Shown: piece after piece, positions 32,833-43,914 of the stretch
How the letters are laid out: each line of letters opens with the position of its first letter
How positions within the stretch are numbered: position 1 is the first letter of the stretch
Assembly: GCF_002127325.2 (NCBI RefSeq)
Contig: NC_035436.2
Location: 109,639,591 to 109,703,590 of the forward strand
DNA: 64,000 nt
Direction: 5' to 3'
From: Helianthus annuus
Taxonomy: Eukaryota > Streptophyta > Magnoliopsida > Asterales > Asteraceae
The notes under the pieces: model-generated
Told to the model about the DNA's origin: nothing
What the model saw: only the letters and a program-made list of their open reading frames with translations
Database searches by the model: none
Position numbers and translations under genes: made by a program

Positions 32833-35478
32833 ATGGACGAAGATTTTTACAATGCATTCGCTACTCCGAGTACCCCAATCACTGCTGTTCAAACCACAAT
32901 GCTCGAAAACGAAACAGGGACGATGCAAAAGCCTCCCAAACTAATGAACATCGAAGAATTTAAAGGTTGGGAAGGTCGGTTTGAGAATTGGGTGCAAGCA
33001 AACTATCTTGATGCTTGGGAATGTGTCGAGACAAAGTATGTTAGACCTTTGAATGATGATGAAGAACCCGTTCCGATAAAAGATCTTACTGCTGATGCTA
33101 GGAAGAAGTACAAAGATGAGAAAATGATGCTAAGGCTTCTTCAACAAGCAGTGAAAGAAGATATTATGGTGCTTTTACAACACAATGGAACATTATATTC
33201 GATTTGGAAAGCATTACGTTCAAAGTTTAGGGGAAGCGAAAAGATGGTTAAGAGCAAGAAGTCGCTTCTAAAGAAAGAGTTTGATTTGTTCCGTGGGTTG
33301 AAGAATGAGAGAACGAGAGAGATAATTGAACGATATTGTAATTTGCTTGCCAACATGAAAAGGTTGAGTATTGAGAAGAGTACTGATGAGTTGATTGAGA
33401 AACTTGCTGATGCGTTGCCGTATGAGACTTGGGGCACATACCTTATGATGCTCAGAAACAAGAAGGGTTTTAGCAATCTGACGCTCAGTAAGTTCATTGA
33501 AAAAATAGAGGCTCAAGAAATGGAACAACGGAAAGTGATCAGAATGAAAGATTTTGATGGTGAACAGGACATCAGGTTGTATTATAAGGCAGGAGTTAAT
33601 GAAAAGAAATCTTCAAATCTATCTCCAAAGGTTGAGACTGCCTACAGTGCCAAAAATTCATCTGGAAGTCCATCATCTGGGTCCAACAGCAAAACCAGTT
33701 TCACGTCGTTTTCATCTTTTGATCCAAACATTTCTGCAACTAAAAACGGGAGAAAATTACAGTGTAACATTGTGTTAAATCTTGAAAATGATCAAGATTA
33801 TTCTGAGGAAGTTGCCAAAAACCAAATGTCTTTGTTAGGAATGGTTTTGGAATCTTACACTTGTTTTGTTGCAGGTCGTATCGGGAATCCAATGTTAACC
33901 AAAGAGGATTACAACCAGATAGATGCTGAAGAAATGGAGCTGATGGACATAAAGTGGTGTCTGGCTAGCGTGTTACGGAGAGCTGAGAAATTCAAACAAA
34001 TCACGGGGAGAGATGATCTTCGTGATGCGAATGTTTCTACTTTAGGTTTCGACAAATCTAAAGTCACTTGTTTTCGGTGCAGGGAAAAAGGACACTTCAA
34101 GAGAGAGTGCACAAACCGAGAAGCAAGTGGAGCTCAAAATCCGTTCAATAACAACAACGATTACTATCGCAAAGCCATCTATCACCAAGTTGGTCAATCA
34201 TCTCAACAATCTAAACATCAAGCTCAAACTGCACATGGAAGGGATGTAACTGAAGATTCCGGAAAAAGAGCTTGTGTGGGTAATTATGATAGGTTGTTTG
34301 GCAAAAGAAGAGATGGTAGTGCTTTGATTATTGATCAGGATGATGAAAAGCTAGTAGAGGGTTTTAGCTGGACAAATTTCACTTGGGATGATTATATTCC
34401 TGATCAAACTACAGCTTACTCTGCTTTTACGGCAAAGGTTGTAGATGATAGTGATGATGATATGGAATATTGGGCAAGAAAATATAAAGAAGATATGAAG
34501 CTGCTTGCTGAGAGTGATAGCGAAGACGAAAAAGTCAAGAAGGAAAAGAAAAAGAAAAAGATCAAGACACCGGTGAGTAGTGATGATGAAGAAGTGCCGG
34601 TGGTGAAAAGGCAAATTGTGAAAGAAGTGCCTAAGTTCAAGGTTGAAGAAGGTGTTGATACTAAAGAGATTCCGGTGAAGTGTGAAAACTGTGAGATTGT
34701 GAAAAAGCAGAACAGCACGTTGATTTACAACTTAAACAGTCTGAAGGAGTCATATGATGTGCTGAACAAGACAATGAATCAGTACAATCAAACTAGTGAA
34801 GAACAAGCTGTTGCTATGAAGACACTTCAGGGAGCGTTTATGACAAAACAAAAAGTTGTAAACAATTACATTGAAAAATGTGCTGCTTTAGAACAGAAGC
34901 TTGAGCTGCAACGAATTGAAACGGAAAGAGTTAATCGCTTATTAAAAAGTTACTCATGCACTTCCTATGTGATTGACAGGATTTATCCTACGGTTGAGAG
35001 CATGAAGGTATGGGAAGAAGATGAGTTAACTGAAGAAAAAGCAGTTGGAGTTGATGCTGGTGAAAAGATTACTGATAAGAAGAAGGGTGATCAGAAAAAG
35101 GACACTGAAAAGGCTTCATCTGGTAAGAAGAAAGGTGTCAGTTACAATAAGTGTCCACCCCCGCTGGAAAATGGATACCTGCCCAGATATCCAAACGATG
35201 AAAGAGTTAAAAAGGCTACAAATTTACAGTGGGAGTCAGAGTCGTCGGTCAATCTTCCTGAAAATATTGAGGTTGTGTTTACATCATCTGACACTGATCA
35301 ACAATCTCAATTAATGAAGAAAGTCGTGGATCATGTGTTAGATAGTGATGACAGTGAAGAGTCAAAGTCGGAGTCCGCGTCAGAGTCAAAATCTGAGTCA
35401 AAAACTCCGGGTCAAACAGAAAAACAGGGAAAATTAGTCTATGATAAAAAATTCTTGTTATCAAAATCTAATTTGGAT
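32833..35478 (+). pseudogene. Copia1 gag-like polyprotein, first part
   Basis: The ATG at 32833 (MDEDFYNAF) fits better than the TTG upstream. A copia gag domain (about residues 35-250: NIEEFKGWEGRFENW, FRGSEKMVKSKKSLLKKEFDLF, LADALPYETWGTYL) is followed by a Ser-rich linker. The CCHC knuckle CFRCREKGHFKREC lies at 34069-34110, then acidic and Lys-rich stretches and a coiled-coil region (IEKCAALEQKLELQRIE). The frame is open for 882 codons and is cut at 35478 by an insertion. The remaining part starts at 38108, with one frame change near 38134. Gag forms the particle and binds RNA; the role of the long middle part is unknown to me. Confidence 0.85.
34069..34110 (+). other. First CCHC zinc knuckle of copia1
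   Basis: Encodes CFRCREKGHFKREC, the C-X2-C-X4-H-X4-C nucleic-acid-binding knuckle. Counterpart in copia2 at 45753-45794. Confidence 0.9.
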
Positions 35479-38102
35479 TGTGACACCCCAGGATAACCGG
35501 GAAAACCATACAACTTAACTAGCTTCCTCAGTGAGTGCCATCAAATTTCGGGACGAAATTTCTTTCAACTTGGGGATGATGTGACAACTCGAAATTTAGA
35601 ACCTTTCGTTGTGTCTTGATGTAACATGCTTGTACGTTATGTGATTGGTTGACATGTTTGGTGCAATGATATATGTGAACATCTTATGTGAACTACATGC
35701 TATATTATGTGTATGCGTGTATGTATATGAACCGAGACAACAAGGACCCGACTCGAGACCATGTGGTCTCGAGTGAACAGTAACTATAAGGCCGGTTTGG
35801 GCCTTTGGCCGGTTGGGTCAAGTGGGCCGTAAACTCCTTTAACCGGCTAGTAAGCCCTTAGGGTGAGCCATGAGGAACTAGTATATATGCTACACTTATG
35901 ACCACATTCACCATTTCCTTTGACAACACACATACTCCTCTACACACACTCTCCTACTTTCCCTCTCACTAAAACCTTAAGAACACAAACACACCTCCAA
36001 GTTCTCGGATCCAATCGGTTGGCACAAGAACTCTCGAATTTGGACTTTGGTTCGGCTCACACATGCACCTCACCAACCGGTTAGTATTTATGGTGTTTAG
36101 TGATTGATGTTTGTTGTTGTTAAATGATAGAATGAATGATATGATGTTTGTTGTGTTTTATATTAGTGCTTTCATGATGTTCTTAATATAGATGATGTCC
36201 TTAGTATGTATAATGTTGGTAATTGGATTAACATGTCTTGATTTCGGTTATATTGCATGATGAGTTGATGATATCTTGTATTTAAATGAAGTTTAAACCA
36301 TTAGATGTAAAAGTTCATAAAACCGGTTTGCACTTAGCATGTAATCGGATTAGTATAAAAACCGAGCTTGTGGTGTTATGCTAAATGTTTTGATGCTTGT
36401 TCATAATTTCGGTAGAATAAGGGTTGAATGTGTTATGAATATGTTTTGAATATATGTAGAACTTGATGAATGTGTTTGAATGCATGAAGAACAACTTGAA
36501 TATGCAATGAAAGTGTGTTGAATATTTGAAATCTGCACTGTTTGATCCGATTTGGGTAAATATTAGACAACAAAACATGTTTAGTGGATAGTACATAATT
36601 CTGCATGAATTCTATTGGATAGTACAATCTGTGCAGAATCAGCAACTGTTGGGGAGTCGAGACCCCCAGTTGCGACTCGAAACCTCCATGTTGCGACACC
36701 AGTTGCGAGTCGTGAACACCTGGTTGCGACCCGCAACCATAACATGACAAGCCGAGACCACAGGTTGCGAGTCCCGTTGCGACTCGAGACCTTAGCATGA
36801 TCAGCCGAAACCATGGTTGCGACATAGGTTGCGACTCGCAACCATCCATGATCAACACAAACAGCATAACCCGCAACCATGCTTGCGAGTCCGGTTGCGA
36901 CTCGAAACCACACTTATGGGCTTGCTTAATTATGGGCCTACGTAAATGGGCCGGGCTTATGGGCTTCTGTGTTAACTGTTTAATACGTGTTTTGGGCTTA
37001 AGTAGTTGGACTGAACTTATGGGCCAAATGTGCTACTGTTAATTGAAAATACTATGCACTGTTGTTAAACTGCCATGATAGAACTTGTATGCCGTGATTG
37101 CTACTTGTACGTGCACTGCTTGGTTTGAATCTGATATAAATGGTATCTATGTTAGGACATAGTTGACCACTTGCAACTTGATTGACCTTTCTGTGATTAA
37201 CTGCCGAGCAAACCAAGGTGAGTTCACACCCTCTACAAAGCATGGGATTCCCTGGGTTGGGAACGGGGTTAAGGAACGTGGGTTCCTCGTCCTCCTTGGG
37301 TAGGACAGCTATGGTTCAGGAATGTGATTCCTCGTCAGGATGGACGGATAACTCGTACTAGACTAAAACTCTATCACGAAGTCCCTCCTTTTTGTATCGA
37401 CTTAATCGCCGGGCCAATGGCGAGCGGGTCATTAGTTAGATAGCGCTATTTAGGTCTGACAAACCTCACACCGTGCCGCAGAGGACGGGCGTGAACTAAT
37501 GGATCTGGGGCACGTCAATGATGATAGACATTGATGGTTTTCAGGGCACATAAACATGACTACAGTCAGCAGTCGATATGGTAACGAGTCTAGTGTACGC
37601 ATGGGGTAACCCCCACGGCCGAAATGCCTGATAACTAACATGGGGTAGCCCCCACGGCTGGAATGCCAGAGTAATTGGGAATGAACAAGTCACGTTTTTA
37701 AACTATGGGGTAACCCCCACGGCAGGATGCCAGTTAAAGGAAACTGTTTTCGAAACAACTAAAACGAACACCCAACTGTGAACTCACTCAACTAGTTGTT
37801 GACTCGTTACTACATGCTTTGCAGGACCATAGGTACTCAGCTGGAGCTTGCATGGAGGAGAGTCGTTGTGGGACACGGATTGCTGTGTACTATGTTAAAC
37901 TTGAACCCATTTGAACTTATGTTTTAACTTTAAGACTTATGCTTCCGCTTGCAACTTAAACTTTGTTGTTTGAAACACCAATCGTATTGGTTAAACTTTT
38001 ATAACTGTTTGTATGCTTGTTCAGTATGATTGGTGGCTGGATCCTGGTCAGTCACGCCTCCAAGCGGTAGTACTCCGCAGGTGGGATTTTGGGGGTGTGA
38101 CA
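35479..38102 (+). mobile_element. Aberrant gypsy insertion: 101 bp of internal sequence plus one family-2 LTR
   Basis: The unit starts TGTGACACCCC (35479) and ends GGGGGTGTGACA (38102), with a perfect target duplication, TGGAT (35474-35478 and 38103-38107), inside copia1 gag. Element T shows that the family LTR starts at TGTGACAACTCG, here at 35580. The first 101 bp correspond to T's end of pol, pre-PPT hairpin (35543-35561) and polypurine tract (35567-35579). So the left end is a pol-internal TGTGACACCCC that resembles the inverted LTR terminus. It could be integration from a cryptic end, or a subfamily whose LTR is longer. Confidence 0.85.
36670..36912 (+). repeat. GTTGCGA motif array in LTR
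   Basis: Nine exact GTTGCGA copies within about 240 bp, often as GTTGCGACTCG or GTTGCGAGTC, with irregular spacing, plus inverted CGCAACC words. It occupies a U3-like place, as does the TTGTGCGA array in other family-2 LTRs. Confidence 0.8.
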
Positions 38103-38107
38103 TGGAT

Positions 38108-39216
38108 GATGGGTTGTTTAAAGTTGCTTATACTTGAATAATTCGGACAAATTATATTCTGATGAGGAATTTCCAATAAGAGGTGTCAAAACTGAACTGA
38201 TTAAAAAGGTTTTCATACTCACAGAAATCAATATTTCTGAAATAAAAGACTTTTGTCTTATTGATAAACCTAAACCTTACACCTCAAGAGTTCAACAGAG
38301 ATTAAACAAGAAAAAGAATTACGGTTCTGGTTCAGATTTCCAAAAGAGATCAAACCATAACGGTAATTTCAAAAAGAAAGGATTAGGTTTTACTCCTACA
38401 GAAAAACAGAAAAATGAAAAATATGTTCGTGATTTTAAATCCAAAATGTCATTTGTTTCAGGTACATCAACTGATGAAGAAGAAAAGACAAATTTCTGGA
38501 AAGAATCAAACAGTGAGTTTCTGACGAAGAAGCAAGTTGAGTTGAAGAAGATAGCTGAGCAGAAGAGAGACTCGAGAACCTGTTTCAAGTGCAATAATGT
38601 TGGACATATTGCCAAAGATTGTTCTAAGGCGATACAATCAAAACAGGGAGTATCTCGTAAACTCAAAGAACAAGTGGTTGAGTTTGAGCCACCAATTGAT
38701 CGAACCAAACTGTTTAAAAATTCTATTTTTGAAATAGGTGAGAGTTCGAACAAGTTTTACAAGAAGAAAGCCAAATCTGACAACCAGAAATGGGTTGTTA
38801 AGAAGGTTGGTGAAAGCTCTAGCAATGATTCTGATGGATCAAAATCAGAGGAGCTATCTTCGGGCGATGAAACTGGTTCCACAAAGTCAGTTGAGCCACA
38901 AGTTGTTTCAAAATGTGAAGCCGATATAAAAGTTGAAAAATCAGTTCCGATTGTTAATGATGAGGAGTTTCCATTACTTCGGGCTGAGAATTATAAAAAG
39001 AAAATTGGTAAAGTTGAAATTTCTAACCAATTTTATCATGATGAACAGGAATTTGATGTTGAGAAGGTCTTTAACCCCAAGGTAAAACACATCTTTGGCA
39101 AGATGATTGATCGAAAAGTCAAAGGGGTTAAGGAATTTTATGAGAAGAAAACAACGAAAGAAAAGGTTGAACCATCCCTGGTTTGTGACTGGGATGGTAC
39201 ATATTATGAACAGTAA
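38108..39216 (+). pseudogene. Copia1 gag-like polyprotein, second part with second zinc knuckle
   Basis: It continues the frame cut at 35478. After ten codons a TGA is met, and the open frame resumes one base off near 38134 (NNSDKLYSDEEFPI, matching copia2's GSDKLFSDSEF). The second knuckle CFKCNNVGHIAKDC is at 38581-38622, followed by acidic Ser-rich linkers and EEFPLLRAENYKKKIGKVEIS, a block also found in copia2 and copia3. It stops at 39216. In copia2 this point is followed 90 bp later by protease, but here no protease follows. Confidence 0.82.
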
Positions 39217-40006
39217 GTCTCAGGACTTGCCGGAGCTCCCAGGTTGGTAAGCGTGGAGCATGAATCGGCATCTTTCTTGAGTTTTATTCGGTAACGTCAA
39301 TCATACAAACGGTAAAGAGGTTTGTTTATGTTTGTTGGTTATAATTACAAGTAGTTAGATGTTTTGATTGCATATGGTAAATCAAGGACATTAAGTTGTA
39401 CTTGTATTTTCCTATTTTTGGTTGGAAGACAAGATGATGAACCACATCCCCGAACATTTGTTTGATAAATCTACAAGTGGTAAAATCAATCAAACTTATT
39501 TTCCGGAAAAACCATTTTGATTAAAACAAACTTAAGTGTTTTGAAATCTAAATGGGAAAATAGTTTCTTGATATGAGGAGTTCTGATTGTTTATGCCTAG
39601 TGAATGGCGATTTGAGGTGATTTGATATCGGTTGTCATGTTTCTGTACAGTTTGTTTTCATATTTTCGTTAATGTGTTTGCATTTTAGGGGGAGTAAGAA
39701 AATTTCAGAAAATCCAAAAACATTAGAAAATTTGAAAAAGTCAAAAACATGATAAAATCAAAAATGAGTTTTGTTGTGAAAAAGAGGAAATGATAGTACA
39801 TCAGTGGACTATCACAACATGCTAAAGAATTGGAAAGTTTAAAAGTGATAAACAATCTTACTGCGGATGTGTCAGTAGATTTTCGCACATTTAGTAAATT
39901 GAAACGAGATATAAACGTAAATCAAACTTGCTTGATTCGTGGGTAACTATTCTTGAATATATGGGTAACCCCCGAAATCTTGTTTGAAAGGTCCCGTATT
40001 CTGAGA

Positions 40007-40093
40007 TACTAGGTCTTTATACTCAGTGATATCTGGGGTATTATCCCGGGACTTCTGCTGTATGGATGTACTGACCTAGTCCCCGGATAATAC
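40007..40093 (+). other. Inverted repeats, possible structured RNA
   Basis: GTATTATCCCGGGACT (40038-40053) pairs with AGTCCCCGGATAATAC (40078-40093) at 15 of 16 positions. ACTAGGTC (40007-40014) also pairs with GACCTAGT (40073-40080), which overlaps the second arm, so two alternative folds are possible. Confidence 0.65.
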
Positions 40094-41068
40094 TTTTCGC
40101 AAAATGCTTGAAATATAGCATCACCCTCAGCAAGCTGATGAAACAATAAAATTGATAGTCACTGCTGTTGTAATAAAAAGATCCTCTAAAGGGGACCCAC
40201 CAAAAGTCGAAGCCGTCATCTCTCTGCGTATATGGAAGTATCGACCTGAGCTCTCACGGCCCTTGCACATAACCCCTTTACAGATATCATCTGTGGTATA
40301 CTCACATGTAAGACTGAATATTTGGGATCTGGATACAGGAGTATATTCAAGTGGAGTGACACACAATTAAGTTTAAGTCTCTAAAACATTAATATCGTAT
40401 CTCGAATCAATTGAAGTCTGTGTTAAAATTTAAGTGGACAAACATACTGACAATCTAGGTAAATTGTTTAGAACTGAGAATGTTTAAAGCTTAACGGTGT
40501 TAGTGATATGTCTCAAAAACTGATATGATCCTCTTGCATGAGCTCACAAAAATATTGTCTGTAAATAGTTTATTTCTGCATTTTATTTTCTTTCAGAAAA
40601 ATCCAAAAAGATTTTTGGTGTGTTTTAGCATAAAGTTTTGAAAAGTCAAAAAGATTTTAGACGACTGATATTGAAAAGCTGATTTTCAAAATTCTAAGTG
40701 CTAAACATGATGAACAATTGGTTTGGGGTGTTTGTGTTTGTTTTGATAAAGAAAAAACGTCAAAATTCCAAGTGGTTCATCAGTATCTGATTGATTGATT
40801 GGTTTGTAAAAAGTGATGATCTTATGCTTAAACGTTTATCATAAATCTTATGTTTGTGGTAGAGTTTTATGCAGGAAAAGTCAATATTTGAGGGGGAGCG
40901 CATGTTGGACTTGATAAACTCAAAAGATGTCAAATTTCAAAGTGAGGGAGTCTGTTGATGATAAAAGAGTAAGAGAAGAAGATAGAGAGAGAGAAGCCCA
41001 AAGACTGATCAAGACTGAAGATATGAAGACACAACATTGTTGTGACTCGATAGTCGACTCCATCAACA

Positions 41069-41082
41069 TCTGAGGGGGAGTC
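41069..41082 (+). promoter_or_regulatory. Copia1 polypurine tract
   Basis: TGAGGGGGAG directly before the 3' LTR start TGTTGG at 41083. Confidence 0.85.
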
Positions 41083-41571
41083 TGTTGGTGCACTACATCT
41101 GTTGATTTCGTCTTAGATCGAGTCTGTCATTGTAATGTATAGATTAGGGCATGTTTTACGAGAAAACTGGAGAGTTTACGTGTTTTAGAGTATAGGTCCG
41201 CTTATACGGACATAGTAGGTTCTCTTTTGTGTCAGGTCCACTTATTCGAACATGGTAGGTTAGCTTTTATTTCAGGTGCGCTTATACGGACATGCCGTAT
41301 AAGGGAACCTATCAGGTCCGCTTATATGGACATGCCGTATAAGGGGACCTCCTCACCTATATATACCGGATAAGGGGACCTCATTTGTAACACCTAGAAT
41401 TCCATACCGAGGTGCTGCCGGTGTGAGAAACGATTGTAAAAGCTGTCAAATTAATCAGAAAAGAGAATTAAGAAGATATCTAGCTGTTTCTACGTCAGGT
41501 ACTTGTTTTCCGCACCTGTATCTGATCAAACTCCTCTGATTGACACGTTCGGGTCAGAATCCGATCCTACA
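41083..41571 (+). repeat. Copia1 3' LTR
   Basis: 489 bp, same length as the 5' LTR with 12 differences by eye. Followed by CCTTC, the target duplication. Confidence 0.95.
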
Positions 41572-43454
41572 CCTTCCGAGGTTATACCTTATGGTCACGT
41601 CGTTTAAGTAGTTGTATGATAGGTAATGTATGTGCCTTAGGTAAATTACCAAAATACCCTTTTTGCGCTAACATTCATTTTAAGCCTATGTAACATAACT
41701 TTTGACACATAAACTGATTTGGCAACAATATTAAACATGTTATGGCATATCTTGCTTGTCATAAGACTAGTTAGGCATTCTGAACGCGTTTTACGTGAAC
41801 GACGCGTTAAAGTGGCATAAGCTACCTAAACGGGTCGTAACGGGTCAAAAGCACTTAGGATAGGTTTCGTTTTAGTATGTAGGCTTTGTTAAACCATAAT
41901 ACATAAGTTCCAACACTTATTTGGTTTACAAACCCTCGTACTACCCGATCCTCTGATAGGTCCGTTTATTAATGTAGATACCTATATTAGGTGCCGTTTG
42001 AATCGTGATCTTCTAGCTTGCTTGTTGGATATCTAAAGTCTATTAAGCAATCTCAAGTGAGTACATAGTCCCCTCTTTTACTATTTTTCAAACGTTTTGG
42101 GGTGAAACACATGTGCCTACTTGTTACTTTCGTGCTTTCCTTGTTTTCATATCATATACTTGCTATGTTCATTAGTACACTATTAGTAAATGATTTCATT
42201 ATGTTTTTGCTATGTATGTCTATTGTGTGCATACTTAGTACATCGTTTTACATGACATTTTATGCTACGTATGTTCGTTTAGCGCATACTTAGTACATTA
42301 TTTTACATTACCTTTTCACGCTATGGATGTTCATCATACTTAGTGCATTTGTTTTACATCACATGCTATGTATGTTCATCATGCTTAGTACATTTCATCA
42401 CCTGCTTACATTTTGGGTATAACATTTGGTTTGTTTAAGTGGGACCATATACATTCATTAACTTTGATCACGCCGCTCGTTAGTAGGTAATGGTACCATA
42501 GGAATTGACAACTCCCGTTCCTGACATCCTAGGTATGTTTGGATGGAAGGAATGACCGAATTCGATTAAAACATAACACAGATAGACCCTTAATTTGTTT
42601 AAGGGTTTATCACCACAGTCACAAGGCTTGAATGTATGCATTTTCACAATACCGCATAAATGTTTGTATTCAGTATAGCATGCATTTTCCACAAAACATA
42701 ACATTGATTTAAACCATGTTTTACTTCAATACGTTGTTTTGTGCATTTTTACCTATGGTTTAGTTGATACATATTTCACTTGCCATACATGACATTTTGT
42801 TTACACATTACTTGATTGACATTTGACATAGACATTTTGATATTGATATACACATTTCATGGTCTACATTTTGACATAAACGTTTTGACGTGGTTTTCAC
42901 AAAGACATTTGACAAATGGTTTAGACATGGGCAATTTACATTGGTGGTTTGTTTGGGTAAGTGATTTAAGTGACAAGACGTGTGTAATGTGATACAAGCA
43001 TGGTGGATACGCCGCTGGCACTTCCTATATATAAATGCTTGTATTGTGTTACATGTCGTAGCGTTATTTAAATCATTCAATTTGGATTTATAGATTTTTA
43101 CAAATAACATATTTTCACAAGACATTGTTTTACAAAACAGTTTATTTTATACAACTTATTTTACTTGGTTAATCATTTAACCATACATTATTCTTTTACT
43201 TATACATATCATCTGATTTTATCGCTTTTCAAACGATTTACAAAACAAAACAATTTACAAGGTTCATGACTAACTTTTATTAAACATTTTCTTAAACTTA
43301 AGTCATGAATCCTATTTTCACAAAACCTATGTATCTCACAGGCATTTTTATTCTGACGTACCTATTTTCACATGTGTTTCAGGAGCAAACACATAGGATG
43401 TTCGTGACACGCTAGGGTTGACTTGGGCCTTAGTGACATAAAATGGAGCTGGTG
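41572..43454 (+). repeat. LTR C, middle part
   Basis: It resumes the family-1 LTR at CCGAGGTTATACC after copia1, just as in B's LTR near 23714. It carries the 50-bp-type repeats (42190-42390) and the conserved hairpin at 42986-43050 and is broken by copia2 at about 43454. Confidence 0.88.
42986..43050 (+). other. Covarying copy of the LTR hairpin
   Basis: AATGTGATACAAGCA (42986-43000) pairs with TGCTTGTATTGTGTT (43036-43050): 11 standard and 4 G-T pairs. Relative to 18696-18760 two base pairs have changed on both sides (T-A to A-T and A-T to C-G), while the loop keeps GGTGGATACGCCGCTGG. Confidence 0.78.
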
Positions 43455-43900
43455 TGTTGATACATGCAATGTCTGTTGACTACGTCTGCATTACGTCTTA
43501 GGTCAAGATAGGTCAACATAGGGTTTTGAAAGTCAAAATTAGGATATTATGTTGTAGTTTCGCTTTTATATACATAGGTATAGAGGTTTCGCTTTTATAT
43601 CATTAAGGTTTCGCTTGTATGGTATTTAGGTAGTTTCGCTTATACGACATGTCGTATAAGCGAAAGCACAAGGACTATAAATAGGCATTATAAGCGAAAC
43701 CTGATCATTATTCGTGTACGTTGGAGCGGAACTAGGTCATTGCTTGTGTAACGAAACTCTGTCAAATTTGCATCAGAAAGTGTATAAAGAGAAGGAATTG
43801 AAAAGGAAAAGCTGTGTAACTTCATTTACGTTGATTCCGCCTTCGTATGTGAAGATGAACGTTCTCAACTGACTGTTTAGGGTCGGAACACAGTCCAACA
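43455..43900 (+). repeat. Copia2 5' LTR
   Basis: TGTTGATACATGC to CAGTCCAACA, about 446 bp (the start could be a few bases earlier). It has repeated TTTCGCTT motifs, the 32-bp palindrome at 43634-43665 and TATAAATA at 43676-43683. Confidence 0.85.
43634..43665 (+). promoter_or_regulatory. 32-bp perfect palindrome upstream of TATA box
   Basis: The left half is TTTCGCTTATACGACA, and the right half is its exact reverse complement. It ends 10 bp before the TATA box at 43676-43683. Copia1 has two imperfect versions at the corresponding place. Confidence 0.85.
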
Positions 43901-43902
43901 AG

Positions 43903-43914
43903 TGGTATCAGAGC
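43903..43914 (+). promoter_or_regulatory. Primer binding site of copia2
   Basis: TGGTATCAGAGC two bases after the LTR end. Confidence 0.93.

Larger units (their letters stand above)
39217..41082 (+). other. Copia1 3' non-coding region replacing pol
   Basis: 1.9 kb with no protease, integrase or RT signal in any frame. It holds the conserved post-gag motif (about 39232-39282), a block shared with copia3 (TTATTTTCCGGAAAAACC near 39498), a structured segment with inverted repeats (40007-40093) and three AGGGGGAG purine runs (about 39687, 40891 and 41073). The last abuts the 3' LTR as polypurine tract. The small open frame at 40152-40370 is not supported. Confidence 0.75.
28317..41571 (+). mobile_element. 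Copia1: complete but pol-less copia element with two nested insertions
   Basis: Identical-length 489-bp LTRs (28317-28805 and 41083-41571) and a perfect target duplication, CCTTC (28312-28316 and 41572-41576), bound the element, and LTR C rejoins exactly across it. It has a primer site, a long leader, a very long gag frame with two zinc knuckles, a 1.9-kb non-coding 3' region and a purine tract. I see no protease, integrase, RT or RNase H. Without the nested insertions it is about 8.3 kb. By eye the two LTRs differ at 12 positions (about 2.5%). Confidence 0.92.

Noticed and set aside
33141..34718. Several long minus-strand frames opposite copia1 gag
   Set aside because: They lie antisense to a long, well-supported gag frame and show no domain or motif of their own.
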